DNA from: PALSA-693 sp963780345
Lineage (GTDB): Bacteria > Actinomycetota > Acidimicrobiia > Acidimicrobiales > Palsa-688
Assembly: GCA_963780345.1 (NCBI GenBank)
Contig: CAWABU010000011.1
Location: 1-64,000, forward strand
Length of the DNA: 64,000 bases
Direction of reading: 5' to 3'
The notes under the pieces are model-generated. The model searched no databases and was not told where the DNA came from. It saw nothing but the letters and a program-made list of their open reading frames with translations. Below are positions 9,549-17,875 of the stretch, piece after piece (position 1 is the stretch's first letter; each line of letters starts with the position of its first letter). The position numbers were made by a program, and so were the translations under genes.

Positions 9549-9947
9549 TCAAGCCCCTCGGTAGGTGCCGAAACTCCATACGTTGCCCTCGGGATCTCGC
9601 ACGGTGAAACCACGGGAGCCGTAGTCCTCATCCTTGAGGCCTTGGAGCAGTTCAGCGGCCCGGCTCTGAGCCCGTTCGAACAGGGCATCAGGTTCGTCGC
9701 AGGCGACGTATATCGAAACCGGACCCGTAGGCAGCTGGGCATGTAGCTCGTCGTCTGAGGGTCTGCTGTCTCCGAGCATCAGGCCCCCACCCGCAGGCCA
9801 GCGCAGCTCAGCGTGGTGTACTAAGCCCGAATCTTCGACGACCAACGCTGCTTCGAAGCCGAAGGCGTCAGTTAGGAACTTGATCAGGCCCTTGGCGTCA
9901 CGACAGCGCAGAGCGGGCCAGACGGTTGGTAACGGTGTTGTCGTCAT
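9549..9947 (-). CDS. VOC/glyoxalase-like protein (first of pair)
   Basis: A 132-residue VOC-family protein with PALRCRDAKGLIKFLTDAFG at the start and GFTVRDPEGNVWSFGTY at the end. This is the form often annotated as bleomycin-resistance/glyoxalase superfamily. Its 5' end overlaps the 3' end of the AraC gene by about 50 bases in another frame, and its stop is one base from the next VOC start, so all three genes are probably one transcript. A later internal start would reduce the overlap but would remove the first conserved strand. Confidence 0.8.
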   Translation of the reverse strand: MTTTPLPTVWPALRCRDAKGLIKFLTDAFGFEAALVVEDSGLVHHAELRWPAGGGLMLGDSRPSDDELHAQLPTGPVSIYVACDEPDALFERAQSRAAELLQGLKDEDYGSRGFTVRDPEGNVWSFGTYRGA

Positions 9948-10908
9948 GGTCCAAGCTTTCCTCCGGGCAGATCAATTCGTCTTGTACGAATGGGAGTTCC
10001 TCGACCATCCACACACTTGGAGCGCACCCGGCTATCTCGGTCCACTCCCGGGTCATGTGCGCTTGGTCGTAGTAGCCGGCGGCCGCCGCCACCAAGGCCA
10101 GGTTCGGCCGTTCCGGTCCGGCAATCAGACGGCGGGAGCGCTCGAAGCGCAGCACCCGAGCGGCCGCCTTGGGAGCCAGGCCCAGTTCCCGGTGGAATAA
10201 CACTGCGAGGTGGCGTCGGCTGTAGCCAACCTCGCCAGCCAACCTTGACACCTCGACTCTGCCTGCCGTCGACACCAATATCTCCCACGCCCGCTGAACC
10301 TCCGGCACCGACCGGCTTGGCTCCTTCAGCCACCCCACCAGCACCTCGTCCAAGGCGGCGAAGCGTTCCCGCCACCCTCGAGCCGTAGCCAAACGGTCGA
10401 CCAGATCGAGCGCCGAAGGACCCACCAACTCGTCCAGAGACACAACTGCGTTGGCCAACTCTCCCGCCGGCAGGCCCAGCAGTGTCCGGGATCCGAGAGG
10501 CGTCATCTCCAAAGACAGGCCGTGCTGGAAGCCGTGCTGGCGGATATAAGCAGGGGTGTCGTGCATGCCGCCGATGAAGGCCTGAAACTTTCCCGGTCCC
10601 TGGAGTCCCGACGGCGTGGCGGCAATGTCCACCGGATCGTCCAAGCTGATGATGAAGGTCAGAGCCCCCGACGGCAGACCACGATGGACCGGTGGCCCCC
10701 CGAAACTGCGATAGCCGCGGTAGCCCTTGATGATCGACCGTAAAGGTGGCGACGGCGTAGCAGTAACACTCTCGCTCTCCAGACCAGCCACGCCGCGAGA
10801 ATAGTACGAGACTGCCCCCGTTAGGGGCGGAAGCAAGGTCAAGCCTCTCCGAGCCGGCGCTGGTGGGCAGTCCGGGGGGAGTGTTACTGGGACGCGTCGC
10901 GTTGACAT
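9898..10908 (-). CDS. AraC-family transcriptional regulator
   Basis: A 336-residue regulator whose C-terminal third carries the two AraC helix-turn-helix motifs: VSRLAGEVGYSRRHLAVLFH with RELGLAPKAAARVLRFERSR (about residues 225-265), and NLALVAAAAGYYDQAHMTRE (about 275-295) with WTEIAGCAPS. The N-terminal part contains a DUF6597-like segment (SYYSRG..., then RSIIKGYRGYRSFGGPPVHR), as in regulators that sit next to VOC or ketosteroid-type genes. It heads the AraC-VOC-VOC set and probably controls it. The end overlaps the next gene by 50 bases. Confidence 0.85.
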   Translation of the reverse strand: MSTRRVPVTLPPDCPPAPARRGLTLLPPLTGAVSYYSRGVAGLESESVTATPSPPLRSIIKGYRGYRSFGGPPVHRGLPSGALTFIISLDDPVDIAATPSGLQGPGKFQAFIGGMHDTPAYIRQHGFQHGLSLEMTPLGSRTLLGLPAGELANAVVSLDELVGPSALDLVDRLATARGWRERFAALDEVLVGWLKEPSRSVPEVQRAWEILVSTAGRVEVSRLAGEVGYSRRHLAVLFHRELGLAPKAAARVLRFERSRRLIAGPERPNLALVAAAAGYYDQAHMTREWTEIAGCAPSVWMVEELPFVQDELICPEESLDHDDNTVTNRLARSALS

Positions 10909-11478
10909 TGGGGGGAAAATGCGGCGAACCTCTTGAGTTTCCAGGAGTGTGAATATGCGGTTCCCGTTCGTCGGGGATCGGTCGCTCGGACCTCAGACGG
11001 TGCGTAGGGCTTCGGTTGGTGGCGGCGAATGAACCGGAGCGTGGCATGAGCGGGCAGAACGTGCCAGTTGGGGCCGTCCCGCCGTCAAGTCCTGGCCGGG
11101 GTGGGCGCTGTCGGCGCGGGAGTAGTGGCAACCGCCGTGCAAGGAGCGCCGGCTGTTCACTTGCTGCGACGACTCGGCAGGGCCGAGGCCGCACCGCACC
11201 AGTCTACAGTGGCCGTCCCGTCGGGCGCACACGGCTCGGCCAGCCTGTTCGGCCGATGTTCCCGCGCGCGCTCTCGATTGGGTCTTCCCGCCCCTGATCA
11301 CACTCGCCGGGGCCCTCGTAGCTCAAGCCGCGACCGCGATGGATTTGGCCGGACTCGCCGGAAGAAGAATTTTCTGTACATGACCGCCCGTGACGTGACA
11401 AGCGCTCGCAATCTGTTGCGGCCTGTTAACCGTACGTTCACTATGAGCCCAGGATCCGTCCGTCGACACCGCTGAGAA
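10909..11478. other. Gene-poor stretch with a possible decayed membrane/Tat-leader frame
   Basis: No intact gene. One plus frame contains SRRQVLAGVGAVGAGVVATA near 11080, which looks like a twin-arginine leader, but what follows is not protein-like. Another plus frame near 11270-11370 reads LDWVFPPLITLAGALVAQAA, a hydrophobic helix. Together they could be remains of one exported or membrane protein upstream of the anti-sigma gene; this is a guess. Confidence 0.2.
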
Positions 11479-12108
11479 ATGCCGGAGCGGACCTGCGATG
11501 AGATTCAAGAGGCAGCCGCCGAGTTTGCCCTCAAGGTCCTGCCCCAGCCTCAACGAGATCTGGTGGCCGCTCACCTGTTGGGGTGCCGGGACTGTGGCGA
11601 CGAGGTGGCGGAGTTCAGCGACGTCGCAATTCGCCTGTTGTATATCGTGCCGGGCACGGAGCCGCCCCTGGGCTTCGATCGTGCGGTGCTGCTGCGGGTC
11701 AATCCCCGGCGCCGAACGAGAGCCGTAACGAGGGCCACAGGCGCAGCTGTCGCCGTCTGCCTACTGCTGGCCGGAACGGTTCTCGACGTGACGGGACGCT
11801 CCCATCCCGCCGCGCGGCCGCTGAGGCTGGTCGGGGTCTTTCGAGAGAATGGCGTTCCAGTTGGGACGTTGGCCGCCGGCGGCCATCCGCTGTGGGTGAG
11901 GGTGAGCCTTCGTGGCGTGGCGATGTCTGGGTCGGTCCGCTGCCAGTTGGTGACTGGGCGCGGTGCTGTGGAGACGCTTGGTCTATTCGACTTGGTACAT
12001 GGCAGCGGCATCTGGGCAGCGCCCGACCCGGGGGGGATCGAGGGGCAACAACAAGCGCGCCTAATCGACCACGCCGGCCAGGTCATCGCCACCGCCACCT
12101 TGCGCTGA
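11479..12108 (+). CDS. Zinc-finger anti-sigma factor-like membrane protein
   Basis: A 209-residue protein with the ZAS-type motif H32-x3-C36-x2-C39 (AHLLGCRDC) in its N-terminal helix bundle, followed by one predicted membrane helix at about residues 86-105 (GAAVAVCLLLAGTVL) and an extracytoplasmic part of about 100 residues resembling an RskA-like C-terminal domain. This is the layout of anti-sigma factors that hold ECF sigma factors at the membrane. Such genes normally follow their cognate sigma factor gene. No sigma factor can be read upstream here, so it appears orphaned. Confidence 0.7.
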   Translation: MPERTCDEIQEAAAEFALKVLPQPQRDLVAAHLLGCRDCGDEVAEFSDVAIRLLYIVPGTEPPLGFDRAVLLRVNPRRRTRAVTRATGAAVAVCLLLAGTVLDVTGRSHPAARPLRLVGVFRENGVPVGTLAAGGHPLWVRVSLRGVAMSGSVRCQLVTGRGAVETLGLFDLVHGSGIWAAPDPGGIEGQQQARLIDHAGQVIATATLR

Positions 12109-12525
12109 CCGCCCGGGTGGTCGTGCCGCCGACAACAGGGATGAGGTTCGAGAACAAACCGTGTCTTTGTTCCTGCCTGTTCGACGAGAACCCGACGGCT
12201 GATCCGGTCCCGGATTTCGTGAGCGCCCTTAGAGCGACCCCGGACGGTTTGTCGGTGGCGCCCTCGAGTCTGAGGTCGGGTCATATTCCGGGAGGGTTTA
12301 AGTTGGTGGATGATGCTCGTAGGAGCCCGCGTGGCCGAACAAGGCCGGCTCGCCCCGAGGGCAGCAAGGGACTGCCTTGGTGTCGCGGAAAAGCAGGCCG
12401 GCGTCGAATAGCTGGCGGAGATGCCACCACAGCGACTGGACGTAGCTCGAGTTCGGCGTTCAGTATGCGTTGTTGGTGTCGACCCAGAAGCCGATGCACT
12501 CGGTCAGCCGGGCCCAGTCGGCAAC

Positions 12526-12636
12526 CTAGTGGGCCGCCTGCGAACTCGACGCCGGAAACTCGCGGCCAGCTGTCGTCACGCGACCAGGCATTCTGATGGC
12601 GAGTTTTCGGCGTCGAGTTTCTGGCCGGCCCACTGG
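12526..12636. repeat. MITE-like palindromic element, full copy 1
   Basis: A 111-bp element with imperfect terminal inverted repeats of about 37 bp. The left end runs CTAGTGGGCC ... AACTCGACGCCGGAAACTCG; the right end is its complement, ending CTGG. Another full copy lies at 57673-57784 and right-half copies end at 12883, 61198 and 61446. There is no coding capacity. It sits inside the ileS-like relic, whose sequence continues on the other side. Confidence 0.8.
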
Positions 12637-12883
12637 CCGGCGTCGGCCGGCCCGACAGGCGACGCCGCGACCGCAGCCCTGACGCCACCAGATCTTGCCG
12701 GCCCTTACTGTCGCGAATCATGCCCTTCGAGCTTTACTGGCGCGATCAGTGCCCGGTTGAAGCGGGGCGCGCGCCAGTAAAGGTCTGACTACCGCCCACA
12801 ATCCAACCGGCTCATCCTTCCTCTCGCGACCAGGCATTCTGATGGCCGAGTTTCCGGCGTCGAGTTTCTGGCCGGCCCACTAG
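12598..12883. repeat. Long dispersed repeat, copy A (pairs with 61159-61446)
   Basis: About 286 bp shared with 61159-61446 in the same orientation, differing by two single-base indels and a few substitutions by eye. It consists of the right half of the MITE-like element, a spacer of about 190 bp, and another right half ending CCCACTAG at 12883. The spacer holds a perfect 13-bp hairpin, CTTTACTGGCGCG (12732-12744) against its complement at 12770-12782. No open frame is shared by the two copies. Confidence 0.85.
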
Positions 12884-13106
12884 GCGTAGACCTCGCGGCA
12901 GCGGGCCACGACGCGGTCGACCCCGTAGGTCTCGATTCTGTCGCTTCCCTCCCAAACAGACCTGCTTCTCGACGTCGTCCTCCACCGGCAGCCCATGATT
13001 GTCCCAGCCCGCCCCTCCGGACCACCCTCTCGCCGAGCGTGGTGTGGAATGGACAAAACAGGTCCTTGTACACCCCTGCCCACCTGCGGCCCCGTCTGGT
13101 TCGTGC

Positions 13107-13886
13107 TTGTTTCAGTGTTTTTTACTGATCGTAAATGTCATCCGTTGAACATAGGTACTACCAGCGCCAGGGTTTCACGGGCGCCACACCGGGTAGAGCC
13201 CGAGATCCGGTCCTCTCTGGTGTGTGCGCCGCAGCTGGCCGCGTCCATCCAGAGGTCGAGGTTGTCGAGCCGTATTGTCGCTCCGCCCGGCGGCCATTGG
13301 AAGGGCCGGGACGGGCTGCAGAAGATGCTGGAGACCCGATAGGGCATGGGGACAACACCAGTGGCTGACGACATTCGAGTACGGGGCGGCAGGAGCGCGG
13401 TCGTCGTTTATCCGACGGGTGAGCCGATGCTGGTCCGGTGGTAAGGGGGATCCGACGCAGACGTCGGCTCGAGGAGAGTGGTCGATTTAGCGTCGTGGAG
13501 TCCGTTCTGGCTCGATTCGAGGGGGTCACGACCATTGGGTCGCAGGAAGGACGGTTCCAGGCGCCGCCCGGTGGACCTCCGCACCAGTCGTGGAACGAAG
13601 GCTGGTCCGTCAACACACCATCAGCTCCCCTGGGTTGCCGCGAGCGGCCAACGGGCGGATCACCCGCATTCGCCGCGAGAGCCAGCCCGCCGCTTCCATC
13701 AATCGGCGATGTGTTACCACGGGTTGCTAGCGAGCGTGGTCCACGGGTCCCGCCTGAACCGGCTTGCCGGGCGGCACGCCGCTGGTGGACACGACCGGCC
13801 ACCGTGTTCGCCGTGGCCACGTGTTCTGCCCAATCGCCGAGCAACCGGTTTAACCGGCGTACGGACTCGCTCTAGGCTCTCCGGAA
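13107..13886. other. Gene-poor stretch
   Basis: About 780 bases with no gene I can support. A plus frame near 13195 reads DPVLSGVCAAAGRVHP, faintly like the start of a PspC-type domain, and a 27-codon frame ends at 13444; neither is continuous or has a convincing ribosome binding site. The last 50-100 bases presumably hold the promoter of the VIT gene. Confidence 0.25.
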
Positions 13887-14738
13887 GTGTCCGAGGATAC
13901 CCCGGCCGTGAGCGACCCTGGGCGGCACGTGCCAGATGCCAGTCGGGAGCGCGGTGACGCCCTCGACTCGGGTGAGAGCGATCCAGAACCTCCGGCGGCC
14001 AACACCGCTGAGAAGGCGGAGCTCAGCGAAGGACTGCCCCCTCACGCCTCGGCGCACCTGTTATCGACGTCGGTGAGCCAGTTGAACCGGTTGCGAGCCG
14101 GGGTGCTGGGATGCAACGACGGGCTGACGAGCACGGCGGGCTTGGTCGTCGGAGTCGCCGCCGCCAACGCCAGCACGACCGCCTTGGCCTTTGCCGGGCT
14201 GGCCGGCCTGGTCGCCGGGTCGCTGTCCATGGGTGGGGGGGAGTTCACCTCGGTGCGGGCGCAGCGCGACAGCCAGGATGCTCTTTTGCGAACCCAACGG
14301 GGCGAGTTGGCCAGCATTCCTGATGAGGAACTTGACGAGCTCGCCCACCTGTACATGCAGCGGGGCCTCTCGCTCCGCTTGGCCCGCCGGGTCGCCGCCG
14401 AGCTTACGGCCCGCGATGCGCTGTCGGCCCACGCCGAAGCCGAACTCGGGATCGACCTCGATGACCTGGTGAACCCGTGGGAGGCCGCCGCCGTTTCGGC
14501 CGTGTCCTTCCTCGTCGGAGGCATCATTCCTCTCCTCGCCATCCTGGTGCCCCCCGTCAGTGTTCGGATCGCCGTCTGCATCGCCGCCGTCCTCACTGGC
14601 TTGGCCGTCACCGGCTATGTCGCCGCCAGGCTCGGCGCCGCCCCAGCTCGACGTAGCACGCTGCGTAATCTCATCGTCGGGAGCCTCACCATGGCCGCGA
14701 CCTTCGGTCTAGGCCGGGTTGCCAACGCCGTCATCTGA
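13887..14738 (+). CDS. VIT/CCC1-family iron/manganese transporter-like membrane protein
   Basis: A 283-residue membrane protein. After a hydrophilic N-terminus of about 60 residues comes the VIT1/CCC1 signature QLNRLRAGVLGCNDGLTSTA (65-84), then a helix to about 115 with GSLSMGGGEFTSVRAQRDSQ (111-130). A charged cytosolic stretch follows (to about 205), then three further helices (VSFLVGGIIPLLAILV, VRIAVCIAAVLTGLAVTGYV, NLIVGSLTMAATFGLGRVA). The family moves ferrous iron or manganese into vacuoles or out of the cytoplasm. The extra acidic N-terminus is not family-typical, so a later start is possible. It stands alone. Confidence 0.85.
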   Translation: MSEDTPAVSDPGRHVPDASRERGDALDSGESDPEPPAANTAEKAELSEGLPPHASAHLLSTSVSQLNRLRAGVLGCNDGLTSTAGLVVGVAAANASTTALAFAGLAGLVAGSLSMGGGEFTSVRAQRDSQDALLRTQRGELASIPDEELDELAHLYMQRGLSLRLARRVAAELTARDALSAHAEAELGIDLDDLVNPWEAAAVSAVSFLVGGIIPLLAILVPPVSVRIAVCIAAVLTGLAVTGYVAARLGAAPARRSTLRNLIVGSLTMAATFGLGRVANAVI

Positions 14739-15967
14739 CGACCTCTTGCATGACGCCCCTCGTCGCTCGAGAAATACCTGCCACGGCGTGACGGCACCGA
14801 CGAGTCCCATATCTCAGCTGAGCGATCACGACGCCGTTCACGGGTTCAGCCGACAGCACTGCGAGAACACTCAATTTGGCGTGGTCCCGTCAATGAGTTG
14901 GGCAGCACCCGGGCGATCAGGAGACGAATAGATCTCGCGTGCCTCGGGCGGCGTCGCTGCACGGTCAAGCCCGGGAGGGGGCATAGCCGGGGAACAACGG
15001 ACTGGCCACACGACCACATCCACCCCCCAGCCCGGCCGGTCCTCGACCCGCTTGGAGCATACGAAAGGCCGGGAGTGGCGTGGCGCTTGGACAGGCGAAA
15101 CCGGTGAACACAACCATCGAGGTAGTGACATCCGGCATGTTGTGCAGGGCGCCGGCGAGCGAGCCCCCCGCGTTGCTCAACTGCGCAATGGCCAATTCGG
15201 CAAGGTGGGCGACGGCCGGACCGACCGCCGCGACCGTGGCAGCGCAGTGGCCCATATGGCGGTGACCATTGTCATCGAAGGTCCGGAATCATCTGCAGAG
15301 CCGGGTCGCATTATCACCTCTCATCGATGCGTGACTCCACACGAGGGCCAACCCCCAACGAATGGAACCGAACTCACGAGGAGGTCCGCACCGGGCAGGG
15401 CCGCAAGCCCGGGTGGACCCAACCCGGCGTAGTCTGCAATCGAGGTCAGCTGACCCGAGAGGTCCGATCCTCCGATGCATCAGTGAGACCGCTCGCGTGG
15501 TTCGGTGACGGCCGAAGACTCCAGTTCATCCCGTCCCCCGTGAGCTGGCCGACCGGGCGAGGCTTTGTCCACGGGATGCCAACGTTCGTCATCTTCCTCG
15601 GACGATCCCGGTTCTCGCGGGTATTCTCTTCCCGCATTCCGGCTAGTGCCCGATCCTGGCCCGGACGACGGCGATCCCGAGCAGGCAAGTCGACCAGGAC
15701 AGGGCTGAGAGTGCCTGCTCCAACGGAAAGAGCACCGTGTCGTGGGAAGCCGTCTCGCGGCTCCCCTCGGCGTAGGTGCCTTCGCCGGTGTCACTGAGAT
15801 GGCTCGGCGGCGACCTAGGGATTGGACCAGTGAACCTCATTTCGTTGCCGATCTCGCCAAGTTGTGCCATCGTGGTTCGGGACTCTCGCCTCTACCTACG
15901 GTTGGGATGGCGGCGTACCGTCCCGCCGACAGCAGGTTGCATGTGGCGCCGAACAGGAGGAGCGGAC
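14739..15967. other. Gene-poor stretch around the CDF-like fragment
   Basis: Apart from the possible CDF fragment, I see no supported gene between the VIT stop and 15967. The frames from 15260 to 15960 are Arg/Pro/Ser-rich on both strands. Confidence 0.25.
14875..15255 (-). pseudogene. Possible CDF cation-efflux transporter fragment
   Basis: On the minus strand, AGGSLAGALHNMPDVTTSMVVFTGF (translated near 15190-15110) matches the helix-II region of cation diffusion facilitators, where an ALHNxxDVxTT-type motif carries the metal-site His/Asp. After a frame change, KRVEDRPGWGVDVVVW near 15055-15000 resembles the family's YxRVEDLAGLGV segment. There is no continuous frame and the rest of the transporter is absent, so this would be a decayed fragment. 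The assignment rests on two short motifs only. Confidence 0.35.
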
Positions 15968-16561
15968 ATGGGCTTGAGGCCACGGAGGGTGATTCGTCGT
16001 CGACGGAGGCGAGCGAGACGCCGGATTGTGCTCGCGGGCGGGATGGTCGCGTTCGGGGCTCACAAGATGTCAGAACGCCACGCCAGGGAGATCGAGGAGC
16101 ACACTGGTGTTCCACCCGAGGAGCTCGAGGACGAGGATCTCCAAGCGGCGATGACGGACCTCGACATCCCCAAGCAGGAACTCACAGCAGAATACGGTGC
16201 CGCCGGGCGGGCACTGACGAGTAGCGAAACAGCTATGGAGGCACAGTTGTACATTAGCGCCCACGGGTGGCAACGGCGTGGGTCTGCTGTGTCTCCGTCG
16301 TCGGGTGGGTGTGGTTGGCGTTGTCGACGTACCAGAGCCGGTACTTCTCTCGGCATGCGGCCCCTCGACGGCTTCGACCTTCTGTCGGTACCAGTCGGCC
16401 TGCCACGGCAGAGCGTCCCCGTCGTGCAGGCACTCCACCACGATCATCTTCCCGTTGAAGCGACCGGTGGGGATCTGACCAGTGGAGCCGAGGGTGCCCG
16501 CCGCGCCGATGTCCCCACCTCGCCGGGGTACTTCGGCGTGCCGTCGGGGTTGCGGAAGTAG
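15968..16561 (+). CDS. Basic helical protein resembling SHOCT-domain proteins, 3' end replaced
   Basis: From the ATG at 15968 the frame gives an Arg-rich start and the hydrophobic segment IVLAGGMVAFGAHKMSERHA. An acidic helix follows with REIEEHTGVPPEELEDEDLQ and MTDLDIPKQELTAE. This is typical of actinobacterial membrane-associated proteins that carry a C-terminal SHOCT helix. Here the expected SHOCT tail is missing: after about residue 90 (near 16240) the frame runs antisense over the end of the tannase-like gene and stops being protein-like. The 3' part was probably lost in a rearrangement. The function of the family is unknown. Confidence 0.5.
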   Translation: MGLRPRRVIRRRRRRARRRIVLAGGMVAFGAHKMSERHAREIEEHTGVPPEELEDEDLQAAMTDLDIPKQELTAEYGAAGRALTSSETAMEAQLYISAHGWQRRGSAVSPSSGGCGWRCRRTRAGTSLGMRPLDGFDLLSVPVGLPRQSVPVVQALHHDHLPVEATGGDLTSGAEGARRADVPTSPGYFGVPSGLRK

Positions 16562-17860
16562 TCGTAGACGTCGGGGTAGTCGAAGTCGGGATTGGCAGGC
16601 GGAAGTTGATGACGGTGATAGGTCTGCAAGGCGAGGAACCTCGAGTTGTCGATCCGGACCTCGTCGCCGGCCTCGATGGCCTCCACGACGCCGCGACCGG
16701 CCGTGATGTCAATCGTGTCGCCAACCGAATCACTCGCCAGGCCGACTTGACCCCGGCCGTCCGAGGCAACGTGACCGAGCGAGGCCGTCTTGCCGGCGGC
16801 CGCTCCGCTGGTGATGATCACGTCAGCAGCCGTGAGGTCGCCCGTGGGGACGCTCGACAGCTTCAGCTGGATCCGGCGCCCAGGAATCACTTCGACAACG
16901 ACTGCTTCGTGTTGAATGCGAGCGGCGCGGACCGACGAGGTCGGGTCGGTCCCAAGGTAGCCCGGCTGGGTCCAGAAGTCCTCGAGATAGGTCGGGTCCA
17001 AGACCGGCACATAGTTGGCGACCAGGACGAGGGGCCCGCCGCCCTGGGGGACGTAGTTGAACCACGCCCGGGGCGGGAACCCCGCCCGGGTGGCCTCTTC
17101 CAGCGCACCGCGTTCCTCGTCGTTGAGCCCATGGTAGGGCTCGCCGCTCCCACCGGGCTCGATCGCATCGATAATCGAGGGCCACTTGTCCTTGAGCACT
17201 CGCAAGGCATTGACGCGGACCGTGAAGCAATTGGGGATCGACTGGGGCGAGCCCATGACATAGGGCACGAACCCGTCCCACACGCCGGTCGTCATCTCCG
17301 CGCTGGTGACCGCCTGGTAGGCGCCGCCGCTCCCTCCGTACAGATAGCCATAGGTGCGATGGGGGCCGTAGATCCCGGCTGCCACCACGCGAGAGAACTT
17401 GGCGGCCTCCGCGTTGACCCGGTAACCTCGAATGGTTGTGTCGGACCGGCCGCTGCCCGACTCCTCCGCCGTACGAGGATTGTCGCGCCCGCCCATGTTC
17501 GTCTGCACCGAGTAGCCGCCACTCGCCAGGGCGAACGCGATATTGCGGGGCGTGGCCTCCTCGCCGGCGAGCAACTGATGTGTAGCCTGGAAGAAGCGTC
17601 CCTGGTACTCCGCTTCTGGCGGGAGGCAGAACGAGAACCTGGCGTCGGTGCCCGTGAAGCCACCATGGATGTACAGGTGGCGGGCCCTGACGGGGGCAGC
17701 GCCGCCGATGCCGGGTTGTGATCGTGCCGGGGAACACCGGGGCGTCTGGTGGCTCATCTCGCCACTCGCGGACATCAACGTACGGCTGATTGAACCGAGG
17801 GTCTTCAGAATCCGCGGTCACGAACAAGGCGCCACGTTCGTCAGTTTTCGAGTCGGTCAT
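16254..17860 (-). pseudogene. Tannase-like alpha/beta hydrolase, frameshifted and 3'-truncated
   Basis: A secreted-hydrolase-type alpha/beta hydrolase read in four pieces. The start is MTDSKTDERGALFVTAD at 17860. After a frame change near 17710, HLYIHGGFTGTDARFSFCLP follows and runs through GYLYGGSGGAYQ (nucleophile Ser in GGSGG) and on to YPGEVGTSA. A further change near 16490 leads to GRFNGKMIVVECLHDGDALP and WQADWYRQKVEAVEGPHAE, and another near 16350 to KYRLWYVDNANHTHP. The C-terminal helix of the family is absent. The last two changes look like 1-base losses, so either sequencing error or true decay is possible. It follows the amidohydrolase by 15 bases. Confidence 0.65.
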
Positions 17861-17875
17861 CGCTATCTACCCTTT

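Larger units (their letters stand above)
12301..13106 (-). pseudogene. ileS: Isoleucyl-tRNA synthetase fragment split by a repeat insertion
   Basis: On the minus strand from 13106 down, the translation gives VYKDLFCPFHTTLGERVVRR. After one extra base it continues as AGWDNHGLPVEDDVEKQV, and after another as IETYGVDRVVARCREVYA. This is the N-terminal catalytic region of IleRS, where GWDNHGLPVE is diagnostic. The frame then runs into the palindromic repeat (12883-12526) and resumes on the far side at VADWARLTECIGFWVDT, the next IleRS segment, followed by an in-frame TGA where Trp is expected and then YVQSLWWHLRQLFDAGLLF. Both ends of the gene are missing. It is a non-functional relic. Confidence 0.75.

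Noticed and set aside
11068..11475. Possible Tat-secreted protein with an SRRQVLAGVGAVGAG leader
   Set aside because: The sequence after the leader is Arg/Ser/Pro-rich and not protein-like, there is no good ribosome binding site, and the frame overlaps another hydrophobic frame. It is mentioned only as a possible decayed gene.
12526..12883. Integron attC site or CRISPR-like repeat
   Set aside because: The inverted-repeat ends and CTAG borders fit a MITE better. There is no integrase beside it, no conserved attC core triplets, and the copies are dispersed, not arrayed.
13195..13340. PspC-domain protein upstream of the VIT gene
   Set aside because: Only DPVLSGVCA resembles the PspC start; the following residues lack the VDP..VR pattern and the hydrophobic helix.
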